Part shown: positions 45,901-52,882 of the stretch, in pieces
How the letters are laid out: the number at the start of each line of letters is the position of its first letter
How positions within the stretch are numbered: the stretch's first letter is position 1
From: Hofstenia miamia
Taxonomy: Eukaryota > Xenacoelomorpha > Acoela > Hofsteniidae
Assembly (NCBI GenBank): GCA_900660155.1
Contig: CABFPE010000509.1
Location: forward strand, 79,471 to 143,470
Direction of reading: 5' to 3'
DNA length: 64,000 nt
Notes under the pieces: model-generated
What the model saw: the letters and a program-made list of their open reading frames with translations, nothing else
Database searches by the model: none
Told to the model about the DNA's origin: nothing
Made by a program: the position numbers and the translations under genes

Positions 45901-46997
45901 ACTACATTTTAAAAGAGTTACATTTTTATAAAATCATTGACATTCATATTTAAGTAGTTTTTTTAATTAGGTCAAATTCCAAACAATGACATCGCAATTA
46001 ATGTGCTATTACTGATAATTATATTTCGCGTTTGTGTTTTAAATGTAAGCGATAACGAATATTGGATAAAAATATTTCAAAATGGATTGCAATTTGTTTT
46101 CAATATCTTTACATTTATTCGTCCTTCTTTACATAGATTTCAAAAAGTTGCAAATTTCTTCTTTTTTAATATTTAATCCATAAATTTGAATATATTTATA
46201 TATATATATACAAAATTTTAAAATATCTACAGGGCGCTGGATATAAAAAACATATACTTCCTCTAAATACAATGGCATAGGAATTTTGGATGTGGGTTAA
46301 AAAATGTTTTTTTGCATGAAGTATACAGTCATTCACAGGAAATTAGACCCCTATTCCAAATAGGTAATGTAAACACTTTCCTTAAAAAATAACGATAAAT
46401 ATTAACTAAGCTCGAAATACAAAGTCATAGTATTCAGAACTCATGTATACAGTACATATATATATATATATATATATAGAAAGAAAGAAATTCACGTGAA
46501 ACTATATAAGAGATAAATGTTCATTAGTCAATAGATTCTTCAGGACTACAGGTAGAAATTGAAAAAAATGTCATTCAAGCAAATATGTTGAGTCAAATTT
46601 CAAGTACTCGCAGGATCCTAATATACATGTATATAAGCATTAATTTTCGTACAAAATAATATATAACTGACGTGAAAACTTAATTTCGGCAATATTTAAA
46701 ATAAATTTTTCGATTTGTGAAGTTTATTTTCTCCTGGATTGTGCATATTTATATTAATATATGAAGTAATAAATAATTTAATACCTTGATGACGTTGACA
46801 GACGTAAAAATCAACAATGAAGTACAAACAGTGGTGAAAATAATCCTCAAAAACAGATACCGCTTAGACCTCTCAACGCAATGAGTTGAAATTTCATAAT
46901 AAAATCGGCTCATCAAACAATCCTTCCATGTAAACCTCTGTGGTACCGTTTCTGACCAATCAAACACCCAATCTGGGACATCTGTAGCCACTTCCAT
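17025..46997 (-). CDS. DEG/ENaC-family sodium channel gene, eight exons
   Basis: I assembled this gene from minus-strand exons bounded by GT/AG sites; all seven introns are phase 0 and the product is 506 aa. Exons run 46785-46997, 36621-36776, 36324-36425, 25933-26157, 24793-25068, 22693-22767, 20218-20559 and 17025-17156. DEG/ENaC channels are trimeric, usually amiloride-sensitive cation channels of the plasma membrane with two membrane segments and a large cysteine-rich extracellular domain. Seen here in order: an N-terminal STHC motif and first membrane segment, the post-TM1 block NTSFPDVVICSQP, the FIIDCQL block, VSPGTAVSVAIKR, cysteines spaced C-x3-C-x8-C-x2-C, PPCKDVEFEIEVTRSTFPS, then the pore segment SNIGGNMELFLGVSIFS with a G-x-S filter and a short tail. 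Exons 3 and 6 are the least certain. Ligand or stimulus cannot be told from sequence. Confidence 0.87.
17888..17998. repeat. Degenerate (CTGAAA)n tract
   Basis: AACTGAAACT-type hexamers recur about eight times over roughly 110 bp with interruptions. It looks like an old simple repeat. Confidence 0.7.
18348..18709. repeat. Three alternating copies of a GGAATAAGTAACC / GGAATAAGTCATCC module
   Basis: A 37-bp module (18348-18384) containing GGAATGAGTAACC and GGAATAAGTCATCC recurs inverted at 18523-18557 and again direct at 18677-18709. A weaker half-copy sits near 18320. The inverted pair could pair as a stem of about 35 bp. No transposon termini were found around it. Confidence 0.8.
20218..20559 (-). 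CDS. DEG/ENaC exon 7
   Basis: 114 codons starting NPSCQECLPADD after an acceptor ending GATTTTAG. It holds the motif PPCKDVEFEIEVTRSTFPS (family 'PC....Y....S...FPS') and ends in the strand leading into the second membrane segment (LHIYRNSPETEHISQ). The donor is CAG|GTATTT. Confidence 0.92.
20831..20845. promoter_or_regulatory. Perfect AGGTCA-AAA-TGACCT palindrome
   Basis: Two inverted AGGTCA half-sites are separated by three bases, the consensus form bound by steroid-type nuclear receptors. It lies in an intron, 272 bp upstream of channel exon 7 on the transcribed strand. It may be chance; nothing else supports a regulatory role. Confidence 0.25.
22693..22767 (-). CDS. DEG/ENaC exon 6 (short)
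   Basis: 25 codons (ENTNKMVCDF...IHLLT) after an acceptor ending AATTTTAG. Joined to exon 7 it gives GCLGKC, eight residues, then CQEC, reproducing the family's C-x3-C-x8-C-x-C cysteine cluster with one extra residue in the last pair. The donor ACG|GTTACT is weak, so the end is less certain. It abuts a repeat copy at 22776. Confidence 0.65.
22776..23180. repeat. Copy of dispersed GC-cored repeat
   Basis: AAGCCTATTA...AAAATTTG, the GC-rich patch near 23025-23090 and the end GGTGTTTTCAAATTTG resemble parts of other copies at 5440-5580, 51975 and 61780. The GC-rich core gives a short open frame that looks coding but is best explained as repeat. Boundaries are approximate. Confidence 0.45.
24793..25068 (-). 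CDS. DEG/ENaC exon 5
   Basis: 92 codons starting IIRLPTELKR after an acceptor ending GATTTTAG. It carries SGVQVSVRDVEM and VSPGTAVSVAIKRKVIKKI followed by GSDC. This corresponds to the 'G..V.IH......PG....I.......L..PYG.C' block of ENaC/ASIC proteins. The donor is CAG|GTTTCC. Confidence 0.92.
25124..25147. repeat. (TA)n microsatellite
   Basis: A TA run of about 24 bp close to channel exon 5. Confidence 0.95.
25933..26157 (-). CDS. DEG/ENaC exon 4
   Basis: 75 codons starting ALKSLPSSFN after an acceptor ending TTTTTGTAG. It includes SPKVRKEDFIIDCQLTKYE, matching the family's 'D.I..C.F.G..C' region, and ends at CAG|GTTTGT. Confidence 0.88.
26633..27201 (+). mobile_element. TTAA-flanked MITE, copy A
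   Basis: The element is bounded by TTAA on both sides. Inside are inverted ends: CCTTAAACAGCCTCTGGG on the left, and the right end reads CTTTAAACAGCCTGGGG inward. The core is strikingly GC-rich (26780-26865). TTAA targets are used by piggyBac and Kolobok elements, but no transposase is present and the ends do not identify which. Copies B (49245-49748) and C (48037-48419) align along the length. Open frames at 26679-26981 and 26986-27174 are within it and not genes. Confidence 0.7.
27202..30121. other. Intronic DNA without recognised features
   Basis: This is part of the long third intron of the channel gene. I see only a near-perfect palindrome at 28954-28985 (listed separately). Confidence 0.5.
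28954..28985. repeat. Near-perfect 32-bp palindrome
   Basis: The arms AAGGGGATCTATAATA and TATTATAGATCTCCTT are complementary with one mismatch and no loop, so the DNA could extrude a cruciform. Nearby GATCAAAGATC at 28931-28941 is also nearly symmetric. Confidence 0.8.
30122..30156. repeat. (TA)n microsatellite, mariner insertion target
   Basis: An AT run ends directly at the left terminus of the mariner-like element, whose TA target lies inside it. Confidence 0.95.
30157..31519 (+). mobile_element. Nearly intact mariner-like transposon
   Basis: The 1363-bp element has inverted ends CAGGGTGACACAGCTAAA (left) and the same sequence inward from the right, flanked by TA on both sides. It inserted in a TA microsatellite within channel intron 3. 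The coding region is complete but for one stop codon. It belongs to the Tc1/mariner group by its catalytic motifs. Close agreement of the ends and an almost open frame suggest a young copy. Confidence 0.92.
30352..31404 (+). pseudogene. Mariner-like transposase with one in-frame stop
   Basis: The frame runs 350 codons from ATG at 30352 to TGA at 31402-31404, broken only by TGA at 30889-30891 after TNPL. The start MPFFRM further up uses a non-ATG codon, so I prefer MSYSVEQRAKC. The N-terminus is a helix-turn-helix domain like the one annotated DUF4817 in arthropod transposases. Catalytic aspartates lie in VFSDEAHFHLDG (30814), FMQDGAPPHW (31075) and SPDITPCDFYLWG (31204). Between the second and third there are 42 residues, wider than the 34 of classical mariner. 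It would cut and paste DNA at TA sites. Confidence 0.9.
31520..32860. other. Intronic DNA without recognised features
   Basis: AT-rich sequence downstream of the mariner-like element. No exon or element end was recognised. Confidence 0.5.
32861..32884. repeat. (TA)n microsatellite next to an ambiguous base
   Basis: A TA run ends at a single N at 32885, probably an unresolved repeat length. Confidence 0.9.
33489..33729. other. Duplicated sequence around a 21-N gap
   Basis: The 110 bp before the Ns (33489-33598) recur after them (33620-33729), apart from one base change. This is the usual look of two contig ends that overlap but were not merged, so the second copy is probably an assembly artefact. 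Confidence 0.85.
34986..35007. repeat. (TA)n microsatellite
   Basis: A TA run of about 22 bp. Confidence 0.95.
36324..36425 (-). CDS. DEG/ENaC exon 3 (boundaries tentative)
   Basis: 34 codons, ALTSLQQKFS...EHYVSGK, with one N-glycosylation sequon (NQS). The open frame extends further upstream, but only the acceptor ATTCAATCAG keeps phase 0. The donor AAA|GTTAAT is weak. The segment falls in the variable part of the extracellular domain, so similarity cannot confirm it. Confidence 0.55.
36621..36776 (-). CDS. DEG/ENaC exon 2
   Basis: 52 codons, starting DFLNEPISTSS after an acceptor ending CATTTAG. It holds the FPDVVICSQ block, equivalent to the family's FPAVTICN just outside the first membrane segment. 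The donor is AAG|GTATTA. Confidence 0.9.
36883..36929. repeat. (TA)n microsatellite
   Basis: A TA run of about 47 bp with one phase slip. Confidence 0.95.
36940..37045 (+). mobile_element. LINE 3' tail remnant
   Basis: The stretch ends with AATAAAGTCTATTATTATTA, the AATAAA-plus-ATT tail seen at other LINE ends in the window. Little coding sequence is left upstream of it. Confidence 0.5.
37096..37506 (+). mobile_element. LINE reverse transcriptase C-terminal fragment
   Basis: An open frame of about 137 codons matches the end of a LINE polymerase domain. It includes TNNQLKLNIEKTQFIIFSPK, the strand SVRYLGVEIDNELKFEKF and then GIRYLYHLRNVISSNYHKQL. These are the usual thumb and C-terminal blocks of CR1/Jockey-type elements. 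It ends at an ambiguous base (37507), after which an unrelated LDL-receptor-type frame begins, so the true end is hidden by a gap. Confidence 0.85.
37508..37789 (+). CDS. LDL-receptor class A repeat gene, exon a (5' end lost at a gap)
   Basis: The frame reads PHQICDGKNDCPYGVDELNC at its start, the C-terminal half of an LDLa repeat with its calcium-binding Asp/Glu cage. A cysteine-rich stretch follows with no clear LDLa spacing, ending LTC before the donor CA|GTAAGT (phase 2). LDLa repeats bind ligands outside the cell in receptors and secreted proteins. The start is cut off by the N at 37507, so neither the N-terminus nor earlier exons are known. It lies inside intron 1 of the channel gene on the opposite strand. 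Confidence 0.8.
37887..38184 (+). CDS. LDL-receptor class A repeat gene, exon b
   Basis: An acceptor ending AAATTTAG leads into 99 codons that join exon a in frame. Two LDLa repeats are seen: NKCFRKDDRCNSNNDC...DRTDELNC and GHCTISTRDMCNDVLDC, then PFGYDEDAHAGC. The exon ends at GAG|GTATTT (phase 0). Without splicing, the frame runs on into a hydrophobic stretch that I regard as intron. I did not find the next exon. The product is an extracellular or membrane-anchored LDLa protein of unknown role. Confidence 0.8.
38332..38470 (+). mobile_element. Solo mariner-type terminus
   Basis: TA followed by CAGAGTGGTCCATAAGTAAC resembles the outer end of mariner/IS630-type elements. No matching inverted end or transposase was found, so it is a fragment. 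Confidence 0.45.
38503..38525. repeat. (TA)n microsatellite
   Basis: A TA run of about 23 bp. Confidence 0.95.
38550..38940 (+). mobile_element. LINE ORF2 C-terminus and 3' untranslated region
   Basis: Broken frames give TSIKLWNNLDYE and RKIETISSNKS, equivalent to the 'SIKLWNSLP...FK+KLK' ending of CR1-like LINEs. An untranslated stretch follows, ending in GCAATAAATTTGC. The same ending appears intact on the minus strand at 60010-60570. Confidence 0.55.
40197..40438. mobile_element. hAT-type MITE
   Basis: This 242-bp element has ends CAGGGGCGTACGCAGG (left) and CAGTGGCGTACGCAAGG (right, read inward). The flanks ATGATTTT (40189-40196) and ATGATTTC (40439-40446) form an 8-bp target duplication with one mismatch. 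The ends are classical for hAT elements. It has no coding capacity and lies in channel intron 1. Confidence 0.9.
41229..41681. mobile_element. pogo/Tigger-like MITE
   Basis: This 453-bp element is flanked by TA, with ends CAGTCGAACCTTTCCATAG and, inward from the right, CAGGCGAACCTCTCTAAGG. Internal GAGGGGTTAACTTTAGAGG-type subrepeats echo the ends. CAGTCGAACC termini with TA targets are typical of pogo-related elements. No transposase is encoded. Confidence 0.75.
41690..45355. other. Intronic DNA without recognised features
   Basis: Part of channel intron 1. A G-rich patch sits at 44823-44870. A 60-codon open frame near 45010-45220 has no recognisable motif. Confidence 0.5.
45356..45382. repeat. 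(TA)n microsatellite
   Basis: A TA run of about 27 bp. Confidence 0.95.
46456..46478. repeat. (TA)n microsatellite
   Basis: A TA run of about 23 bp, some 300 bp downstream of channel exon 1. Confidence 0.95.
46785..46997 (-). CDS. DEG/ENaC exon 1
   Basis: This exon encodes 71 residues from an ATG at 46997 (MEVATDVPDW...). It includes the cytoplasmic motif FYYEISTHCVERSKRY and the first membrane segment, FLRIIFTTVCTSLLIFTSV. The family's usual His-Gly pair is His-Cys here. The donor is AAG|GTATTA. Confidence 0.85.
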
Positions 46998-48036
46998 TCA
47001 AACAATTACAAGCTTCGATAAAGAAAGAATTTTATTGTCTAAATAAATATGCTCTCACGGCGAAGATTCCACAATTCTTTTTACAAAATTTACTTCCAAC
47101 TCCACTACTTTAAACCGTATTTCAATTATCGTAAACTACTCATTTCATTGCCTTTGATTTCATTGGCTAGCTATCACTTAACGTTCAAATATTTAGCTTT
47201 ATCAAGATTCAATATCGAATGTGAGAAAAACCAAAACTTTTAATGTTACAATTAATTCCTAACCTTTTTGATTAATTCTAACAAGAGTTAAACACGGTTG
47301 AGTATTTTTCATAATTATTGTGATATTTATTCTGTGACATATTGATTATAAGGAAATGTTTACCAGCAAGGTGCACAATAAATGAATAGTTGAAACCAAA
47401 ATTTCATAAGTGAACCAATTTTCACATTTCAGAACTATAGGAAACACTTTCTCTTAATAACTTGTCTTCTTACTGAAGAAGGTTCATACACACATCCGAT
47501 ACGACACAAGCTTCATAGTTCCTTATGATCTAAAACTAGAATCAAATCCAAATTCAAAACATATCTCTTAAAGCAAAGTATTATGATATACCTTTGAAGC
47601 AGTTGGTCATTTCTACTCATGTTTATGACTTCGGAGGGAAATCACTATTTTCCTACAAAATTGCACTTTTTCACAAAAATCCTAAAATTTGAAAATCGCA
47701 ATTACTTATAAAATGCGTATAATATCATTAGCATTTTAGAATTTCAATAAACATTCAATGTTGGAATCTTCAAAATTAATATCTCTTGATTCTGCATCTT
47801 TGTACCTCAAAGTCATTAGTTTTTTAAAATATTTTTCTATCATCTTATAAACATGAAGGGAAAATAACAATGATTTTTCTACGACAATCTTTCAATTAGG
47901 TCAAGATAGACCACAAACAATAGGATTTCTATTAATTAAAAAAGTAAATCTTTTGTTTTAAGATTCTCTATAATGTTAATCCGTTTTAAAATATGCTCCT
48001 TTACATGTAAGAAATAGTTTGATAGTAAGAACATAT

Positions 48037-48419
48037 TCAACCTTAATCAGCCTAGCGTCCTTTTTGAAGGACAAACCGTTCTTCGACATTTACAAAGAAT
48101 TTTTTTCAAGCCTATTACCAAATTTGAAAATCTTTTGGCATCGGTAAGTCTATTGAGTAACCACTTTAATGCAATGTTGAAAATTTCTATTAAAGTGTAT
48201 TGCTGTATCAGAGGTTGTTGAAAAGATTAACAGGTTTTCTTTGAAAATTTCGGATTTTGAAAATTTTAAGTTCTCTCCATACCTAGTGTTAATGTATTTA
48301 GAAAGTTTTGAACCCCTGGAGGCAACAAAGAACTGTTTCTTGATATGTGCAAAGATATTCCAAACCCATTGAAGCGTGCCATGCGCAAAGTCAGAGGTCG
48401 CAGGACTGTTTAGGGTTAA
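48037..48419 (-). mobile_element. TTAA-flanked MITE, copy C, internally deleted
   Basis: This aligns in reverse orientation with copy A. It begins with the complement of A's right end (CCTTAATCAGCCTAGCGTCC) and ends CTGTTTAGGG then TTAA. The part of A next to its left terminus, including most of the GC-rich core, is missing. Confidence 0.65.
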
Positions 48420-49244
48420 AAATCTATGTATTAACTTTCGCAACTAAAGTTTTTGTGAAATAGTTCCTATATTAGAGAATTATTCCAATTGATAAACAAA
48501 AAACAAATATCTTTCTTTACATCAAAGAAGCAATTTAATAAGCAGATTAAGAGTTGCGTGTGAAAATTTGATATTTCATTCTGTTCGAAAAGAATCAATA
48601 ATTCTTGGAGAAGCTACGAAATATTTTATTGATAAACCAATAAATCAATATTTTCTAATTTTCTTAATAAATAAATTTAAAATAGAGACAAGGCTGTCTC
48701 TCTGTTCGTGAAGCTTCTAGATTCTATGTATGCATATTAACAAAAAGAATATGATATATTCATATCTCAAACTTGACATTTAACATAATTAGATCAAATT
48801 TTTTCACAACAATTCTAGGTTTTCAACTTTATTCACAAATCTGTGAGTTAAATTTTCATTTTATTTGTTCAGTCTTTCAAATTATGCAACCTACTCTGTG
48901 AACACATCTTATAACCAACCACTTAAAAATTCTAAACACTCCAAGAGCAACTTTGGATCAATACATTTACACACGCTTGCAGCAAAAAAATATCGTTTAA
49001 CAATGCATGAGGTTGGATTGCAACGCTTAGGTCTATGAAATTTAAAAAATAAAAATGTGTTTGTATAATGAAGTAAAATACTTCCCATTATACATGTAGT
49101 TTTAGTTCAAGATAAATTTACTAACCAAAAGTATTTAAAATTTATCCTCTCAATTTTTAAAGTCCTACCTCTAAAACTTCTATTATCTGTGATCTAAGAC
49201 ACCAACCAGGTCACCATAATTATCTAGCTGGACATTTTAGATCC
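48420..49244. other. No gene recognised
   Basis: AT-rich DNA between two repeat copies, with no features seen. Confidence 0.5.
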
Positions 49245-49748
49245 TTAACCTTAAACAGTCTAGGGATTTTTGAAAATTTTTCATTATGCTGGGAAAAAAT
49301 TTTAAACGCATATATTTTAAAAAATGTTGTCTATGCTCATCTGAAAGTACCAGATGGTAGAGAAGAGACGCTTTTTTCATTTTCACTTTGCCCGGACGCC
49401 TAACTTTACGGGCGCCACGTCTCAATGGGTTTGGGATATCTTTGTACAAATCAACAAACAGCTAAAATTTTTTATTGTTTCCATGGGCTCGAAGCGCTAT
49501 AATTTCATGAATGTTAGGTAGGAAGAAAATTTAAAACTTTTTTAAGAATTGGAAATTTTCTAAGGAAAATTGTGAATCTTTCAACAGCTTCAGCCACAGA
49601 AATACGCTTAAACAAAAAATTTTCAACATTCCACTAAAGCATGTTCCCAGAAGACCTTTCCATGCCCCACAATTTTCAAATTTGTTAATAGGTTTGGAGA
49701 AAATTCTTTCTAAATGTGGAAAACGGACGACAGGTCGTTTAAGGTTAG
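49245..49748 (+). mobile_element. TTAA-flanked MITE, copy B
   Basis: It starts TTAACCTTAAACAGTCTAGG and ends GGTCGTTTAAGG then TTAG. It follows copy A along its length, including CAATGGGTTTGGGATATCTT and CCATGGGCTCGAA, but has a shorter GC-rich core. The frames at 49237-49449 and 49531-49764 lie in it. Confidence 0.7.
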
Positions 49749-49808
49749 AAATACTATTATACAAGGTGATTATATAATAACTAATTTTTATAAACAGCTG
49801 GAATTATA

Positions 49809-51050
49809 ATTTGGTTTAAAAAAATGAGACTCCACCGAATTTTGTGATTTTGTTTTGGCATAAAGTACGTTGTCAATAGGAACTGAACTGCTTTTGGACA
49901 TCGAACTGCAATGCCAGCACAAATTAAATACCTGTTAACAACATCTGGTCCTAGCAGGTCTTTCAAACAAACATTTATGAAAATGAGTTCTCAAGAGCAA
50001 CAAAAATTACTTCAATGGCACCAAAGACCGAACAAGTTTACGCAAGCTTGTTAAAATGTCAAAGGCGACTTTCTACAGGAATATCAAAATTCTCGAAAAA
50101 GGCAATTCGACAGAGAAAGAAAGGAAGTGGAAGGCCACAAATTTTGGAAGGAAGTGACTGGAAAAGTCTAGTTAAAACTGCGGTGTGTAACCCCTTACAA
50201 TCAACTTTGCAAATAACTCAGCGGTTTCAACAAACCAGGGGGAAGCAAGTTTCGAAGTCTATGGTATTTAGAGCGCTAAAAGAGTCTAGAATCACAAAGA
50301 AAAAGGCAAAAAATGTGCCAAACCTGACCCAAAAACAAAAAATAGCCAAAGTTTCCTTCTGCCAAATCTGGTTACTAGGATGAATTCTTTGACAACATAT
50401 TTATCACAGACGAATTGGTTTTCCAGCTATTCAGCAACCGGGTTCATTGGTCTTGCAAGTCAAAACATCCTGTAAACCCTAGTTCAAAGTTCAGACGGAA
50501 AATTATGGTTTGGGGCATTCTATTACAGATGGTTTTACCTCAAAATCTGTGAATTTGGGACAATTAATAGAGAAAAATATATTGAAATTATAGGAAATTT
50601 TTTGCATTTTCTAATGGCCTATATCCTGGTGGTTGGATACTCCAAAAAGATGGCGCAACTTGTCATACCTCTCGTCATACCCAAGATTTTTTTGAAGAGC
50701 AAAATATTTAGTTTTTGCAGTGGCCTGCAAACTCGCCAGACCTTTATCCAATTGAAAATATCTGGAGCATCCTCAAGAACGACGTGGAGAAGAAACATCC
50801 CAACCAAAAACATTGTTGAAATTAGCAGTATATTCTGGAGCAACAAATTTCTTTTGAAGAAAATTTTAATGGACTCTATCGGTGATAGATTTTCTCGCTG
50901 CATTGCTACTGGCGGCGATATTGTATAATTTTTTGGGTTATAAGATATCCACATTTCAATTATCTATCATTTGATATGATTTTGTTAATTTATATAATGT
51001 AGCCTGCTTAGAATAGATGACTTCGAGAGTCTCATTTTTTTAAACCAAAC
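49809..51050 (+). mobile_element. Tc1-like transposon, decayed
   Basis: This 1242-bp element is flanked by TA, with ends TTTGGTTTAAAAAAATGAGA repeated inverted at the right. It encodes a broken Tc1-type transposase. It sits 60 bp after TTAA-MITE copy B. Confidence 0.9.
49983..50937 (+). pseudogene. Tc1-like transposase (DD34E), frameshifted
   Basis: It starts near MSSQEQQKLLQWH at 49983 and shifts frame near 50010-50040. The helix-turn-helix region follows (KKGSGRPQ at about 50120, SKSMVFRALKES at about 50250). The catalytic triad is in ITDELVFQ (Asp 50409), QKDGATCHTS (Asp 50649) and NSPDLYPIENIW-like sequence (Glu 50754). The last two are separated by 34 residues, as in Tc1. Several further stops and frame changes make it inactive. 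Confidence 0.88.
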
Positions 51051-51234
51051 TATAGTATTATTTACATGCTATTGTAAATTATATAAAGGTTAGTTGCTCA
51101 GTATATCGTATTATACCTCATTGCAAAAAAATTGCCACTAGAAAATCATATATTATTAATATGCTTAAAGAAATATGAAAACAACAATTCTGTGAGACAA
51201 AGATAAATGAACACACTACATATAGATAATTCAG

Positions 51235-51830
51235 TTTCCACTAGAGTTCCGTTGTTTTCTATGCAGCGCTCCAAACGTCAAGAAATTGAAGACATCAAAT
51301 TCCTGACAATTTTTTTTCTTTTGACAGTCCCTTGCTTCAAAATTAAGAGGTAAAAACTTCGATATGAGAGAACACTCCAAACCATGATTTTGGGGGAAAC
51401 TTTGGAAACTTGCACTCTTTTCCCCGGCGGACTTCATAAGGCCACCTTATTTCGATAGAGCTGGATCACACATTCGTCAGATAGGAAAACATCCTCAAAT
51501 GCTTTTCCAGCAGGAAGTGAACTCCAAATGTTTGTGCTTGTGGTTTTCGGTAATTTAAAGGACAATTTTTCCCAGTTATTTAGCAGTCTTTAGGGTTCTG
51601 TATACAGTTGACTGGTCAACCTGCATCTCTGTCTTCTGAACAAAGGTAGATTGCGTAAATCGCTTTTTCTGATTTCCAGTGATTTTTAGGGGCCACTTCT
51701 GCATTCTTTGTAACGTCCCACCGTCTTCCAACAGTACTTTCACACGTTCTTGTACAGAAATTCAAGTGTGTCCCGCTTTGACTGGTTCAGTGCAGTTGTG
51801 TGAGTCAAAACTAACTTGACAGGTAACCGT
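51235..51830 (-). pseudogene. Second Tc1-like transposase remnant
   Basis: Minus-strand frames give VKVLLEDGGTLQRMQKW, then QVDQSTVYRTLK (helix-turn-helix), then a block like DECVIQLYRNKVAL...KIMVW around the first catalytic aspartate. The rest of the transposase is missing. Frame changes and stops are present, and no termini were found. Confidence 0.6.
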
Positions 51831-51974
51831 ATTGTGTGTGCTAACAATTGAATCTAGGGACATTTGTCTACCATTTTTGTTCTGAGAAATTTTCGGCTAA
51901 ATGCCTTGTTAAGGAATTATTCGTGTTTGAAAATCTACAGGAAGTGCCATTTTTTGCAATGAAGTATAGATTAA

Positions 51975-52180
51975 TTAACCCTAAACTGCTTAGGGTGACT
52001 TCAAGTATACAAATTGACATTTTCGAAGAGTTTTATCCAAGCCTATTAAAAAATGTGGAAATTTTGAGATATTGGGTGTTGGTGAACGTCCTCCTTTGTA
52101 ATAGTGAACATTTGTGGCAAAAATTATTCCGGAAGTTTGAAATTTTTAATCAATCTTCAGTGAAATACCGGATTTCTTAA
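51975..52180 (+). repeat. Partial copy of the TTAA-bounded repeat family
   Basis: It begins TTAACCCTAAACTGCTTAGG and continues with AAGCCTATTAAAAAATGTGG, as in the other copies. The right end is not clear. Confidence 0.45.
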
Positions 52181-52489
52181 ATTTGCGATTTTGCCTCTAT
52201 ACTGATACCAAATGTTCCGACATCTAAAGGTCATGCAGCAATAAGTTTCCTGAGCTATGCATACATCACACAAGAGTTCACCGAATTTTGAAAAACTACA
52301 GGGGCTACTGGCTGAGTTGGTCCAATTTTTGAGACGTTACGTGGGATTCTGGCCATGCAAAAAGTAACGGTCCGCTTTCAGCCTTCTATTTCTCAAATTT
52401 GTTCAACAATTGCACCGTCTGATGCAATAAGCTTCCCCGAATTCAGAAAATATTTCAATTATAGAGCATATATTCTATTTATAGTTCTG

Positions 52490-52882
52490 CAAGATTGGTT
52501 TAATATCAAATAGTCTATCCCGCCCTGGCGATATTTTCCTTCCTTCGTGGTTGGCGGCCAACCCTCTGCCCTAGATGTCACTGTAACCTCTTCTTTGCAA
52601 ACAATTAAATTTACGTCATGCATCTTTAGAGGCAGGTTACAGTATAAGCCAGACTCAATTTCATTTGAAAAAGAATGGATTCTGTTTGTCCCTCTAGCAG
52701 CTGAAGTCTTAGGAGGATGGTCAAATACTGCCATTTCAAAACTTGAACAATGTCGAAGTGTCACTTCTACTGGTTTTTCCAACTCTCTGGGTCATCTTAT
52801 GCAAAACTTGTCAATTACTCTTATAAACGGCTCTTGCAACATGATGTTGTCAAGATCCGATTTCTACATTTTTAAAGAATAG
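52490..52882 (+). mobile_element. Retroelement fragment with endonuclease-like C-terminal domain
   Basis: The plus-strand translation contains RPGDIFLPSW, then QPSALDVTVTSSLQ, then WILFVPLAAEVLGGWS and LGHLMQNLSITLINGS. This RP(G/A)D...LDVTVTS pattern is common in the C-terminal part of retroelement polyproteins in many invertebrate genomes and resembles a PD-(D/E)xK nuclease core. The exact class is not known to me. It is broken and isolated; no ends or other parts were found. Confidence 0.6.

Noticed and set aside
52459-52782. 107-codon minus-strand frame
   Set aside because: It is the antisense of the retroelement fragment read on the plus strand.
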